Below are positions 28,296-39,882 of a stretch of 64,000 nucleotides of DNA, piece after piece (position 1 is the stretch's first letter; each line of letters opens with the position of its first letter). The stretch is from positions 707,001-771,000 of the forward strand of contig JACEVL010000158.1 of NCBI GenBank assembly GCA_020284085.1, in the 5' to 3' direction. The position numbers and the translations under genes were made by a program. The notes beneath the pieces are model-generated. The model was not told the origin of the DNA. It ran no database searches and worked only from the letters and a program-made list of their open reading frames with translations. The DNA is from Aporrectodea caliginosa. Its lineage: Eukaryota > Annelida > Clitellata > Crassiclitellata > Lumbricidae.

Positions 28296-31200
28296 TCACT
28301 CGACTTCATCAGCCAAATCAAGTCGCCGAAACTTGTCTAAATTGTAGAAATTTCCTTTTACAATTCGGCCGCCAAAATATCGTCCATTCAAATCAACTAC
28401 AGCTGCAGAAACAAAATCAAAATTTTACGTTACTTATATTAAAAACCAGTTACACATACCATATTATTTCATATAATAGTTTGCAACATTAAAGGCGATA
28501 TTAAGTATTATATTATCAGCTACGATAATTTAAGGTAATCAAGCATCAAAGTAATAAAACACTGAGCTATTAAGTTATACGAGCCAACATCCCACTACTT
28601 GTATATAACAAGAATAAATCGAGAATAAAAAAATGTTGTTTTAAAACTTTTCAGCTCTACATTTGTATTAGTCGCTAGCACAACATTTCATGTCTAGATC
28701 AAGGCTGGTTTCTGTCAGCTCTCATCTCATTCAAAATCTTGGTTTAAGCATGCACACGCAAGTCAAACAACTGGACTATTCATGTTGAAGTTCCTTTTTC
28801 AACAAAACTTGAACACCAGACACCATATTCTCTCAGTCAACATGTTTCCATGACTGTAATAACATGTTGAAAGACAAGTGGTGACCTAGAACCACAGCAT
28901 TCAAATAAAATTTACTACAAGGTGGTCTAATTGGTAACAGGCTTGGCCTGTAATCAAAAAGTTGCAGATTCAAGCCTTCTCAGGGTTCAGCACAGTAACC
29001 TTGGGCAAGTTCTTTGTGCACAGGTGTCTTTGTCACCAAGCAGTTTCATTTAGCACCAACAAAAGCTGTAAAACAAACAGCATGTTGTGCAATGTGCAAT
29101 GCACTGGCCCTGTGGGCACTGAGAAATTTTCAAAGATTTACATTACATTACCTTGGGATAGATACATTACTGGTTCAAGGGCCAAAGATCAGGAAATGAG
29201 TGCCTGCCCTGCATTCCATTAGGAATCTGGAAGCCTAACTTCCACTTCTACTCACCTTTTATTGCAGATTCCATTCTCTCGAATTCAATAAAGATCCTGA
29301 CAGCTTCTTCTTCAATTGAATCTGGCATCTGAAGAAAATCAGTCAACACGTGGATCTTTTTGACTGTGCTTGTATAAGGCTTCTAGCCATAGCACCACAG
29401 TAAAACCAAGTGCAAAGTGGGATAATTACCATTTGTCTACTCAGGTCAGTGCTGGTTGAAAGACACCTTGTATGTAATAATAATAATAATAATTTATATG
29501 GCATCGTAATACAAGGGCGCCTATACTTCAGCTTCACCTAATACAATTAACATCTCCTCAGAAATGAACAGGCTCTTGGATGTTTCGCAATGGCCAAAAC
29601 TCTCACGGATTTGTGTATTACACATGTCATAACCACGTTTAAAATCTACATGTTCATATGACATCGAATAACGATAACCAAATGTCAACGGTACAGTCCA
29701 AAACCACGGCAAAAACAAAAAGAGTCCAACAGCCTTTTCAGCAAACACTCCTATACTCCCGTTATCAATTTTTGTTCTCCTACTAACACTTAATGTCACA
29801 GTATCAATCAAGCACTGAAACACTTTCACAGAACTACAAGATTGTATAGATCAGGAAGTTGCAGTCATCCACACAGCATGAAACAAAACTCCACTTACCT
29901 CAAAAATGACACATTTGATAACCTTTCCATATTTTCCACACTCCTCAGCAGTTTCTCCCTCCAGTTCTTGGTCTACTTCCCCAGGGCCAACCATGTTCTA
30001 AAAGACAGAAAAAGACATACCTCAACACAACACTTGTTTAGTTTTACAGCATGCAATCACTAAACATGACCTCTACTCTACTGCAATCAAAGAAGCTTAA
30101 CAGTTTCAAAATTCAGGTTTAGAAGACATTAAACGAGTTTTCATAAGTAATTTTCAGACTACTAACGCTGTAATTACTTCTACGAGTTGTATTACATATA
30201 AAAATTGCAATCATAATAAACTGACCAAAACAAGAACTTAGTAAAAGAAGCAGTAAATATTTGACCAGGATTGGTTCATCTCATGTAAGACCAACAACTC
30301 ACCCTAAGTATGATTACTTTTGATGGATTTCGAAGTAAATTTGCGTTACTTATTTCAGTTTTCACAGATGGCACTTCCTGAGCGGCAGCTAAAATGACGA
30401 ATAGAAAACAGGTAAAGACGATCAAAAGAACAGCAAGGGCCAACAAGAACTATGTGGCTGAACTGCATGAAGAAGAAGAGGGAGTAACAAATAGTTAAGG
30501 AAATGGCACAGAACAACATCATTGTTTGATTTCTGGACCTGCCTGATGGCAGAACACTGAAGACAAAACTCTAGACAGCCCACACAAACTGACAGAATTG
30601 CAAACACTCATACAATTTATAATTAATACACACATACATCCAGTATTTATAAAAACAAGTAACTCCATTGAAATGATGATTGTTTGAGCACTTGTCTGTA
30701 ATGTGGAATGTGAAATTTCAAGCTGCCTTTCATAAGATTAAGCCACAGCTTAAGCTAGAGCCTGATGAATGCATTTAATTTACTTAAATATGCATTCATC
30801 AGGCTAGGGAACAACCGGGTAGACATTTTCTACCGGGTAGCAAATCCGAGTATTTGGATGTACTATTTGCCGGATCCGGGTACGAACCGAGTACCGTTTT
30901 TTACATGTAAAAAAAAAGATCAGCATAAACATTATTTTTTTACCTGTAATAATGAACCAATTAGATATATATACAAATACGACAGCGACTGTAAGAAATT
31001 TAGTTCAGTTGTATAATTTATTTGTAAATTGTAACTATAATCTTGAGATTGATCGAATTTTGAAAATTGTAGGTATTTGCGTGGGTATTATTTGCCGAGG
31101 CGAATAGTTAAGAAAAACCCGATATCCGGCCGGGGCAAATGGCCGAAGCGATTTCCGGTTGTTCCCTACATCAGGCTCTAGCCTAAGGTTTCACATGTAC

Positions 31201-34200
31201 GCAAGGTGTCGAGTCTTAACATTACCTTTTTGAAGATCTTTTTCGTGAATAATTTTGCCACCTCTTTTACTCGTCTTTTCCACCTGGAGAGCTATGGACA
31301 TGCCCTGTCCTTCACGGCCCAACCCCTGTCCTTCTCGGTAACCCATGCGAGCCATTATCTTTGAAGCAACAGATCCACTAAACAAAGAACACGAAATTGC
31401 ATTAAAATAAAGAAAACACAAGCATATAACATTCATCAACTGTTATGCAATAAATAAAAGATAAAAGCATGTATAAAATAACAAATTTTTATACATTTCT
31501 AACAACAACTTCAGCAGTTTTCACAATTCTGCTTATAGAAACCTAAATGATAAACAAATTTTAAAGTTCCAGACTTAAATGTAATTTATGACCAAACGTA
31601 AATAGAGTGGTTTCTTCTTGTACAAGAAGAAATGTACAACTGAATTGCCAGCAGAGTCTTCCTGGGTCTGAAATGAGAAGAGACCTCCAATGGTTCTTTG
31701 CCAATTTCCTAACAATAACCTCAAGAAAAGAAAAGAATTCTCAGCAATTGCAACTCCTCAAAGAGTCATTTTTAGCTATTGATGATTGACAGTACAGCTA
31801 TAATTGTTATGCAGGGTTTACAAATTTGATCACAACGATTCTTTCATTTTATGCTGAAATGTCTACTTGTGCTAGCTCACATCAATGTTTTATGCAAACA
31901 CTTACCCTAAGCCAAATTTTGCTCCAGGTACAGTGTCTGTTTTGTCAAGAACAGGACCTGCAACATCAACAACAGAAAATCTTTAAGTCTGAAAGTTTGT
32001 CCTCCTGTATATCTAGCTCACTAAATACTCGCGAATGCAATACTGTAGCAATATGAAATTTTCTAAGAACACTCTCCTGTGAATTTCTACCAGGTAGGTC
32101 AAAGCAACTACTTTCAGCTCAAACTGCCGATTCGATTAGAAAATATGGACATTACATTGAATCCAGTTCACGCCTGCCAATGGCACATCACGGGATACAA
32201 AGGCGGGGTTAAATATGCAATCCAGTGAACAATCTCGCCTGCCACTGACATACCACGGGATACAAAGTCTGCGGGGTTAAATATGTAAAGGCAAGCTAAA
32301 TTAAGGAACGATACATAAGGGTACAGATAACCCGTTAGAAGTCGGGTATGAACGTCTAATAGACAATAATCTTAAATCAATTTATATCACATACTAGTGA
32401 GTCAGGTTGAATTTAGCATAATAAATTCTGCATTTTCATTGTCTATGTGGCTTGTTCTCCTGCTTTCAATCAGACTTGTTTGACTTTTGCTTGTACATCG
32501 ATTTCACATAACAGCAGCCTTCAGTTGATGACTTGAGCATTAATATCTAGAGTGGCTTCATAGACGCTCTTAGATTAAATAAGACTGGCTCTCAGGAGCT
32601 ACGTAAAATAATTTTAAATCATCAAAATGACAGTATAAAATGAAAACGAGCTAGGAGCCAACATACCCTGGAAATCTTCAGTTGGCTTAACATCTAAGTC
32701 CATCAGTGATGGAGGCGGAGCAATGGCAGCTTTTGCCACAGCAGCTAAAAGCATATATCCAACAATGCCATTATTTCTCACATCAACTCCACAAGAGGCC
32801 ATTACAAATACTGTAAATATATATATGATGGTAATATGCAACAGCTCTTACAAAATAAATCCAATTAATACTAATTTAAAGGCTAAGTGCTTAGAAAATG
32901 CCCACATCAAGAAAAGAAGTTTAAAACATGTTTGTGTCATCTAGTTTTAAAGCCGTATACAACAGTGGTGAGTGATTTTGAGTAACACTCCACAAGACTC
33001 ATATTCCAATCAATCAGAAAGTCGCAATCAAAGAGCCCATTTAGTGAATTCAGAACAGAAACTAATGATAATGCATGTATTGACCTGAAAGTTCACTTAG
33101 CACTATTTTAAGAATGACTTTCTGTTGAACAGTGCATAATATATATTAATCTGTGATTGCAATTATAACCTCTAGGAACTGCTCAAAGAGGCAGCATATC
33201 CTATAGCACTCACAAGCACAGAATTATAGCTAAAATATAAAAAAAATCATTAATAATAACACCAGTATTAATTAAAAATGGATCCTAATTAAAAGTATTA
33301 ATAGTACTCTAAAACAGGATGAGATGAACTTACGTCTTCGTCGATGATCCTCTTCTTCTTCTTCGTCTTCCTCCGCACGCCTTCGTCTTCTTCGTTCAAA
33401 TTCTCCTCCACCATCCTCCTCTCGCTCACGTTTACGTCTGTACAAAACAAGTTTCAAATCGCCATTTAAAACACATTCCATAAGAAAATAATCACATATC
33501 AATTTTTTTACAGAGAAATGCTACCGAGTAGAACTACTATCCCAGTGAATGCCTTTCATGCTAAAAATAAAATGTACAGCAGTGTTAAAATTACACTTAC
33601 AACAAAAAATTATGCTTGTGTCTGTATGTTTTCATATCGAACAAATTTCTTATGATCCACCTTTAAAGTTAAGTTTTAAGTTAACTGAAAAGGAAACCTA
33701 CGAAAAGGAATCGTCCTCGGAATTCCTCCAGCTGGAACCACGGTTTCGGCGCGGTGTGTCATCATCGTCATCTCTTTTTCTATCACTTCGATCACTTCTA
33801 TCACTCCGATCACTACGGTGTTCACGGTCATCTCCATGACGACGAGTTCTAGCAAATTCAACAAAGAAATTTTTACATATATATATTGTTGTTGGGATCC
33901 TGAGTAAATCTAATGTCACTCTACTAGTTTATTATTTAAAGCAAGGCATTGTTAAATACTACATTTCCTGTGTGGTTGGTGTTCGTAACAAAACAAATTT
34001 GAAATCTAATTCCTCTCTGTATCTGTTTGTTCTTCAATCAAATACAAATACATCTAAGTTTGTATATACATGCATTATATGCAGATGAAGAAATTAAAAC
34101 ACATAAAAAATTTACATACCTAAATATAAATAACACAAGTCATTAACTGTTCTTTGTTAACAATCTTTTTCAGTTGGAATTCCTCTCTGTACCTGTTTGT

Positions 34201-36465
34201 TCCGCTCACTCAATTGTGTCATTTCATTCTCCACATTAGACTCATCTTTTTATCTTTTTCAAATTGCTTGTTCGACATAAGCTGTCTCTCTATTGGGTGG
34301 ACTGGTCTTCTGGACGTAAACATGATTGCGGCTTCATTTTGGTGCATCATCAGTTGATGCCTTGTGCATTACACACCGGTGCTATAGAAGTTTCTAATTC
34401 ATTAATAATAATTATAATCGACAGATAAACTGTCACCTTTCACGGTCATCTGATCTTCTGTCTTCGTCTCTCTCTCGCTGTCTGTCCTCTTTGCGCAGTT
34501 TCACGTACGTTTCGTAATCGTTGGGCCTTAGCGGTTCGTACTCATCGATGACACCCAAGAAGGACATAGAAGCATCAGCTCCAATGAACGGCGATCCAAT
34601 GATTGGAGCCAAAGGAACTCTCTCCATCTGCAAACAAAATGAACGACATGTTTTCCTCACGTTTAGAATTAACCAGAAATCACCAAGTTGCTACACATTA
34701 GCACAGTCAATGTTAAAACATTTTCCACGTTTGTACTTCGAATAAGTAAGACATCACTACAAGTTAATTAATTAAGCACCTTCATGGGTATACTGGACTT
34801 TCTTATAATACTCTTAGTACTGAAATGTCTTATGAGGCTGTGCTATGATGAAGCAATTTTCTTCAGCTGAACTAAATTTGGGCTCAGACGTACCTCTGTT
34901 ATCGTTTTGAATAAAACCCAAAAATTACAATCTTATCCAACGAAAACAGTCACCTGTAACCTATGAATTCAGTTTGCATGGTTTGAGGCTGTTAGTCATA
35001 CAAACCAAAGATATAATTTATCCTAATTTCCAGGTAAAAGTATCAAAGAGGATTACAAAGTGGTAACACAGTCACTTTGCACCTATGGTTCAAATCCAAA
35101 TATAGTGTGTGAAATTTCAGAGTTTCTAACTTATAACATAGAATTTTCTATATTAAATTACTAACTTAGCAAAATTTATGGCTGTTATTGATTCTTACCC
35201 TTCCAGTGATCTGGTTGAACCTAAGCTGACCATAAGGTGAATCTGGTTCACTTTTTCGGCCCTTTAAATCGATGACAGGAGCGAGAGATGTCGTGGTTGG
35301 TTTTCGCTAAAAACAATCAATATAAAAAGAACACAATCTAAAACACAAAATATAGAAATTTCTGTGATACACATCAAGCTAAGACCTAAGTTTCCTAGAA
35401 GTAAACAGTTTATTCAGTTTTTCGTGTGAAATATATAACAGAATTGGTACAATCACCCATGACAGTTCAACTGAATTGTGCTTCCTTGTACATGGGACCA
35501 CTGTTCTGGAGCAATCTTCTACAGACAAACCAAACTGATCCGTTTCATCCAATCCGAGTCACACCCTTTAGATCTGTCATATATACTTTTAGGATATTCA
35601 AGACCTATGTTACATTATAAATAAGCTATTTGAATTTTGATTGTAAATTGGAAAAAACTACTGACTCAGAATTCAATTTACAGTAAACTAACTGACCTGC
35701 AGGTCTGTAGCATATATACTTTACAAAGACAATTTCATATGTATTCAGTGACTTTATGGCACAGTCTACCAAAGGACTTGAGCTACAAACTAAAAGCTAT
35801 ATCATGTAAAACTTTGTAAACTTGACAGCTCATATCTACATATGATTTGTGTAAACACTTACACAGTCATACAGGAAAGTGGAGAAGAATAAGTTATTCA
35901 AATATTCTTGAAGTCGCTTCCATTCAGCAGAAGTTTTCTTGTGTCCACACTTACCTTTGCATTCTGCAATGACATCTTTTTCTCCTGCAACTGTTTCTGA
36001 GTTTCCAATAACTTCAGACTTGAGCCCCAACCAGCTTTACATTAAAAAAGCATTTTTTTTATTTATTCTCAATAATTTTCAAACAACTAACCTACACCTA
36101 CAAAATCAACCCCCTTGTTAGCCCAGACAGTACTGACACTAAAAATTATTATACTGATGACAAAAATTGAATATTTTACTACAAGCCATTTAACAAAAAT
36201 TACAAAACTGTAAATAAAGAATTATTAGTCCTAATAACCAAGCATGCCTTTTTAGTTACAAGTGGTGTTTGTAGGCACCCTATTAACTATTCAGAAAAAT
36301 TAGCACTTCTAAACTTCTAGTTCAAAGACCACAGTATGAATACATATGAAACAAGTGAAACATGTTAAACAAATCAGACTTATACTGAGTATTACCAATA
36401 TCGCTTTTGCTAGAGCGGCTGACTGGAGTTTTTGTGTCTATATCTAATCCATCGTAAAGCGACAT
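28296..36465 (-). CDS. RBM17: splicing factor 45 (RBM17/SPF45) orthologue, 13 coding exons
   Basis: Nuclear pre-mRNA splicing factor. In known orthologues the C-terminal UHM binds tryptophan ligand motifs of U2AF65, SF1 and SF3B1 and takes part in 3' splice-site choice. Coding exons (minus): 36396-36465, 35955-36034, 35199-35306, 34437-34627, 33702-33848, 33334-33437, 32667-32744, 31906-31957, 31226-31377, 30303-30388, 29899-29997, 29256-29328, 28296-28402. All introns are GT-AG and the phases agree, totalling 448 residues (human about 401). Landmarks: MSLYDGLDIDT start; LAPVIDLKGR near 58-67; a charged RS/RD/E-rich linker about 130-233; a G-patch about 275-322 (GYREGQGLGREGQGMS, then VEKTSKRGGKII); UHM about 345-440 with NMVGPGEVD, and the RYF ligand-binding motif at 421-423. 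The end, FRRLDLADEVE, matches the family. The extra length sits in the charged linker. Introns hold a SINE, a hAT MITE and a Helitron-like remnant. Confidence 0.97.
28918..29065 (+). mobile_element. tRNA-derived SINE in RBM17 last intron
   Basis: Head GTGGTCTAATTGGTAACAGG, B-box-like CAGATTCAAGCC, then AACCTTGGGCAAGTTCTTTG, close to the CORE-SINE middle segment. The head resembles the minus-strand SINE at 23170-23345. Orientation is antisense to RBM17. Confidence 0.65.
29470..29829 (-). repeat. retroelement fragment in an RBM17 intron
   Basis: Minus strand: a 102-codon frame (29521-29829) of unknown identity runs to GGCGCCCTTGTATTACG and an ATT-repeat tail at 29475-29495, the layout of a retroelement 3' end. 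It is intronic and not part of the RBM17 product. Confidence 0.4.
30755..31181. repeat. small palindromic element split by a hAT MITE
   Basis: CTAGAGCCTGATGAATGCAT (30755-30774) is the reverse complement of ATGCATTCATCAGGC at 30790-30804 plus TCTAG at 31177-31181. The second arm is interrupted by the MITE at 30805-31168 and its target duplication. Confidence 0.75.
30805..31168. mobile_element. hAT-type MITE with perfect 8-bp TSD in RBM17 intron
   Basis: The ends TAGGGAACAACCGG and CCGGTTGTTCCCTA are perfect inverted repeats. CATCAGGC flanks both sides (30797-30804 and 31169-31176). The 364-bp element is non-coding and AT-rich inside, with further GGGTA/CCGG inverted words. Confidence 0.93.
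31985..32360 (+). mobile_element. Helitron-like remnant in RBM17 intron
   Basis: Starts with 'aagtctgaaagtttgtcc', like the element at 1946. It shares 'aggtaggtcaaagcaact' and 'ctttcagctcaaa' style segments with it and ends with a hairpin (ACCCGTTAGAAGTCGGGT) followed by CTAAT. A segment of about 75 bp containing CACGGGATACAAAG and GCGGGGTTAAATATG is duplicated in tandem at 32180-32290. Confidence 0.5.
35440..35820 (+). pseudogene. weak LINE C-terminal relic in RBM17 intron
   Basis: The plus strand reads VTLWHSLPKDLSYKLKAIS near 35745-35805, similar to the W-N-x-LP C-terminal signature of LINEs. Little else survives. It is antisense to RBM17. Confidence 0.45.
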
Positions 36466-36980
36466 CTTTACCTACTGTGTAAGTATTACTTTCTCTGTGC
36501 AAGAAAAAAACATTTTACGTTTAGGCATTATAAATATGCAACAATATAATTTATTTTAGTTCATCAAAACAATCACTACAGGGCAACAATAGCAATACAA
36601 ACAATACAATCAAGTCATTATTTGTTTCCACCATATCTGTAGGAATTCGGCTGATGGAAGGCAATTAGTGAGAACTTTTCCTCAAACATTATTATACACA
36701 TCACAGAAACTTACCTGATTTTCTTAATTTATTGACACCAACGAACACAATTTGAAAATTTTGGGTTACTAGGTTACTTGCTAATTAATTAATTACTAAT
36801 TTATTCGATAGCACTTAGCATGCAGTGCTCTGCCTTCTCTTGCGATCTAAGGTGGCTATATTGCTTACAAGGGTGACGGCAAGCCGCATTTTTCTCCACA
36901 ATTACCTCGTACTGTTTATACTTAGGCAGATTTAACTGGTCGAAACAAAACAAAAAATAACAAAACACAGTGAAAACTAT
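36466..36980 (-). promoter_or_regulatory. putative RBM17 5' UTR exon(s) and promoter area
   Basis: Upstream of the ATG, a 3' splice site (TTTCTTGCACAG|AGAA) falls at 36495/36494. A 5' splice site (AATCAG|GTAAGT) ends a possible non-coding exon at 36715. This would give a 5' UTR intron of about 220 nt. The transcription start is not determinable, and no clear TATA box was seen on this strand. Confidence 0.35.
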
Positions 36981-37680
36981 ACCAACGTCAAAGTTTCTTT
37001 GCAAAGTTTCTTGAGGTCAAAACAAACCATTAAACTTATGAACTGATAATGCTAATCACATCCGTCATATGGGAATGTGACCCACATCCATGATAACCAA
37101 TTCACCAATCGTGGTAAAAACATTCGTATGCAAAACACTAGTACAGACTAATCAGCCAGCATCCTCAATAGTATTATATTCTAAAATATCTCGAAAAGTT
37201 AGATCTCCGAAAATAATTTTTTTATTTACAAAACAGATTTCGTGAATCCGGCAGAAATTCTATTTCCCGGAATGGGGTTTGAGGACTCGCTACGCATCCT
37301 CCCATATTAACCTTTAATTCTTATTATATTGTATCAAACACGTCGTTGTTGAGTGCTGAAGGGGCTAGTGCATGACTTGGTGCCCCACCCTTTTGCTAAC
37401 GATGATTTCACACTCGGTTTATACATGCTTGTGTGCATACGTTTAGGTAAAACGTTACTACATGGTCAACCCTTCAAATATACACCATTCACAAATAAAG
37501 GACACTGTTCCAGATTCAGTAGCACTCTTACCTAAAACCGAATGTTACTCACAATTCAGACAAACAACGTTTTATTTATGCTTTTAGAATACTAAATGCC
37601 TCAGATTTGCCAATAAACAAAACAAAGTACTCGTAAAGCCCATGCGGACGATTAAAAATCGTCATTTAATAACAGAAAAC
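36981..37680. other. no gene seen
   Basis: Probable upstream region of RBM17. Unique-looking, AT-rich and without repeats. Confidence 0.4.
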
Positions 37681-37687
37681 GTCTTAA

Positions 37688-37800
37688 ACCGTGACCGGAA
37701 GTAACTGAAGCAAAGCAGCGTGTGCGTTATAAGAAATATATTTTTGTAGCGCTGTATTAGAGATGTTGGCTGAAAAGAGTAGTATATATAGAGTCCGCGC
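37688..37800 (+). promoter_or_regulatory. promoter-like block ahead of the 20-bp array
   Basis: An ETS-type word ACCGGAAGT (about 37691-37699) and a TATATATA box (about 37783-37790) precede GTCCGCGCAG, about 60 bp before the array begins. This is suggestive only; no transcript evidence is available from sequence. Confidence 0.2.
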
Positions 37801-37849
37801 AGATACTTGTTTTAGAGGTTACCTTGTAGGAGTTCTAGGTTAGTGGTAG

Positions 37850-39575
37850 AGAACAGGCCAAACCGATAGAGTACAAGCTAAACCGATAGAGTTCAAGCCA
37901 AACCGATAGAGTACAAGCCAAACCGATAGAGTGAAAGGCCAAACCAGTAGGCTACAAGTCAACCGATAGAGTACAAGCTAAACCGATAGAGTACAAGCCA
38001 AACCGATAGAGTACAGGCCAAACCGATAGAGTACAGGCCAAACCGATAGAGTGCAAGCCAAACCGATAGAGTACAGGCCAAACCGATAGAGTACAGGCCA
38101 AACCGATAGAGTACAGGCCAAACCGATAGAGTACAGGCCAAACCCATAGAGTACAAGCAAAACAAATCGAGAGAGTACAAGCCAAACCGATAGAGTACAG
38201 GCCAAACCGATATAGTACAGACAAAAACCGATAGAGTATAAGGCAAAAAAACCGATAGAGTACAGGCCAAACCGATAGAGTACAAGTAAAACAAATCGAG
38301 AGAGTACAAGCCAAACCCACAGAGTACAGGCCAAACCGATAGAGTACAGCCCAAACCGATAGAGTACAGGCCAAATCGATAGAGTACAGGCCAAACCGAT
38401 AGAGTACAAGCTAAGCCAAACCGATGAAGTACAGGCCAAACCGATAGAGTACAGGCCAAACCGATAGAGTACAAGCCAAACCGATAGAGTACAAGCCAAA
38501 CCGATAGAGTACAAGCCAAACCGATAGAGTACAGGCCAAACCGATAGAGTACAGGCCAAACCGATAAAGTACAAGCCAAACCGATAGAGTACAGGCCACA
38601 CCGATAGAGTACAAGCCAAACCGATAGAGAACAAGCTAAACCGATAGAGTACAAGCCAAACCGATAGAGTACAGAGCCAAACCGATAGAGTACATGCCAA
38701 ACCGATAGAGTACAGGCCAAACCGATAGAGTACAAGCCAAACCGATAGAGTACAAGCCAAACCGATAGAGTACAAGCCAAACCGATAGAGTACAGGCCAA
38801 ACCGATAGAGTACAGGCCAAACCGATAGAGTACAGGCCAAACCGATAGAGTACAGGCCAAACCGATAGAGTACAAGCCAAACCGATAGAGTACAGGCCAA
38901 ACCGATAGAGTACAAGTCAAACCGATAGAGTACAAGCCAAACCGATAGAGTACAAGCCAAACCGATAGAGTACAGGCCAAACCGATAGAGTACGGGCCAA
39001 ACCGATAGAGTACAGGCCAAACCGATAGAGTACAAGCCAAACCGATAGAGTACAAGCCAAACCGATAGAGTACAGGCCAAACCGATAGAGTACAGGCCAA
39101 ACCGATAGAGTACAGGCCAAACCGATAGAGTACAGGCCAAACCGATAGAGTACAAGCCAAACCGATAGAGTACTAGCCAAACCGATAGAGTACAGGCCAA
39201 ACCGATAGAGTACAGGCCAAACCGATAGAGTACAAGCCAAACCGATAGAGTACAGAGCCAAACCGATAGAGTACAGGCCAAACCGATAGAGTACAGGCCA
39301 AACCGATAGAGTACAGGCCAAACCGATAGAGTACAAGCCAAACCGATAGAGTACAGGCCAAACCGATAGAGTACAGGCTAAACCGATAGTGTACAGGCCA
39401 AACCGATAGAGTACAGGCCAAACCGATAGAGTACAGGCCAAACCCATAGAGTACAAGTAAAACAAATCGAGAGAGTGCAAGCCCAACCGATAGAGTGCAG
39501 GCCAATCCGACAGAGTACAGACCAAACCGACAGAATAAGGCAAAACCGAGAGTGTAGGCCAAACCGATAGAGTAT
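37850..39575. repeat. 20-bp minisatellite, block I
   Basis: The unit is AAACCGATAGAGTACARGCC (20 bp) head to tail, very regular at 38400-39440. A longer variant carrying 'aagtaaaacaaatcgagagag' recurs at about 38150, 38285 and 39450, giving higher-order structure. All three minus frames read the same 20-residue period (ACTLSVWPVLYRFGLYSIGL) because 20 is not a multiple of 3 and the unit lacks stops on that strand. The long frames are therefore not genes. Confidence 0.97.
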
Positions 39576-39776
39576 ACAAACAATCATATGACTCTGATTG
39601 ATCTGTTGAACTCATCTACAGCGCCCTTTCCTTCGGCCTCGGCTGAGCTACGGCGCTATAGAAACCGTCTTATTATTAGAAATCATCATCATCACATTAT
39701 TATTATTATTATTACATTATTATTATCATTATTGCCAAACCGATTATTATTATTACATTATCCTTAACCGATTATT

Positions 39777-39814
<38 letters not shown>

Positions 39815-39882
39815 ATTATTTTTATTATTATTAGTATTAGCCAAACCGATAGATTATTATTATTATTATGATAGATTATTAT
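39576..39882. repeat. array spacer 1: retroelement-tail-like sequence with (ATT)n
   Basis: 'gcgccctttccttcggcctcggctgagctacggcgctatagaaacc' followed by ATT repeats, a likely LINE 3' end. Isolated 'ccaaaccgat' words appear inside the ATT tract. Confidence 0.7.

Noticed and set aside
29521..29829. 102-codon ORF as an extra RBM17 exon
   Set aside because: RBM17 exons 11 and 12 join in phase without it, and it runs into a retroelement-like tail.
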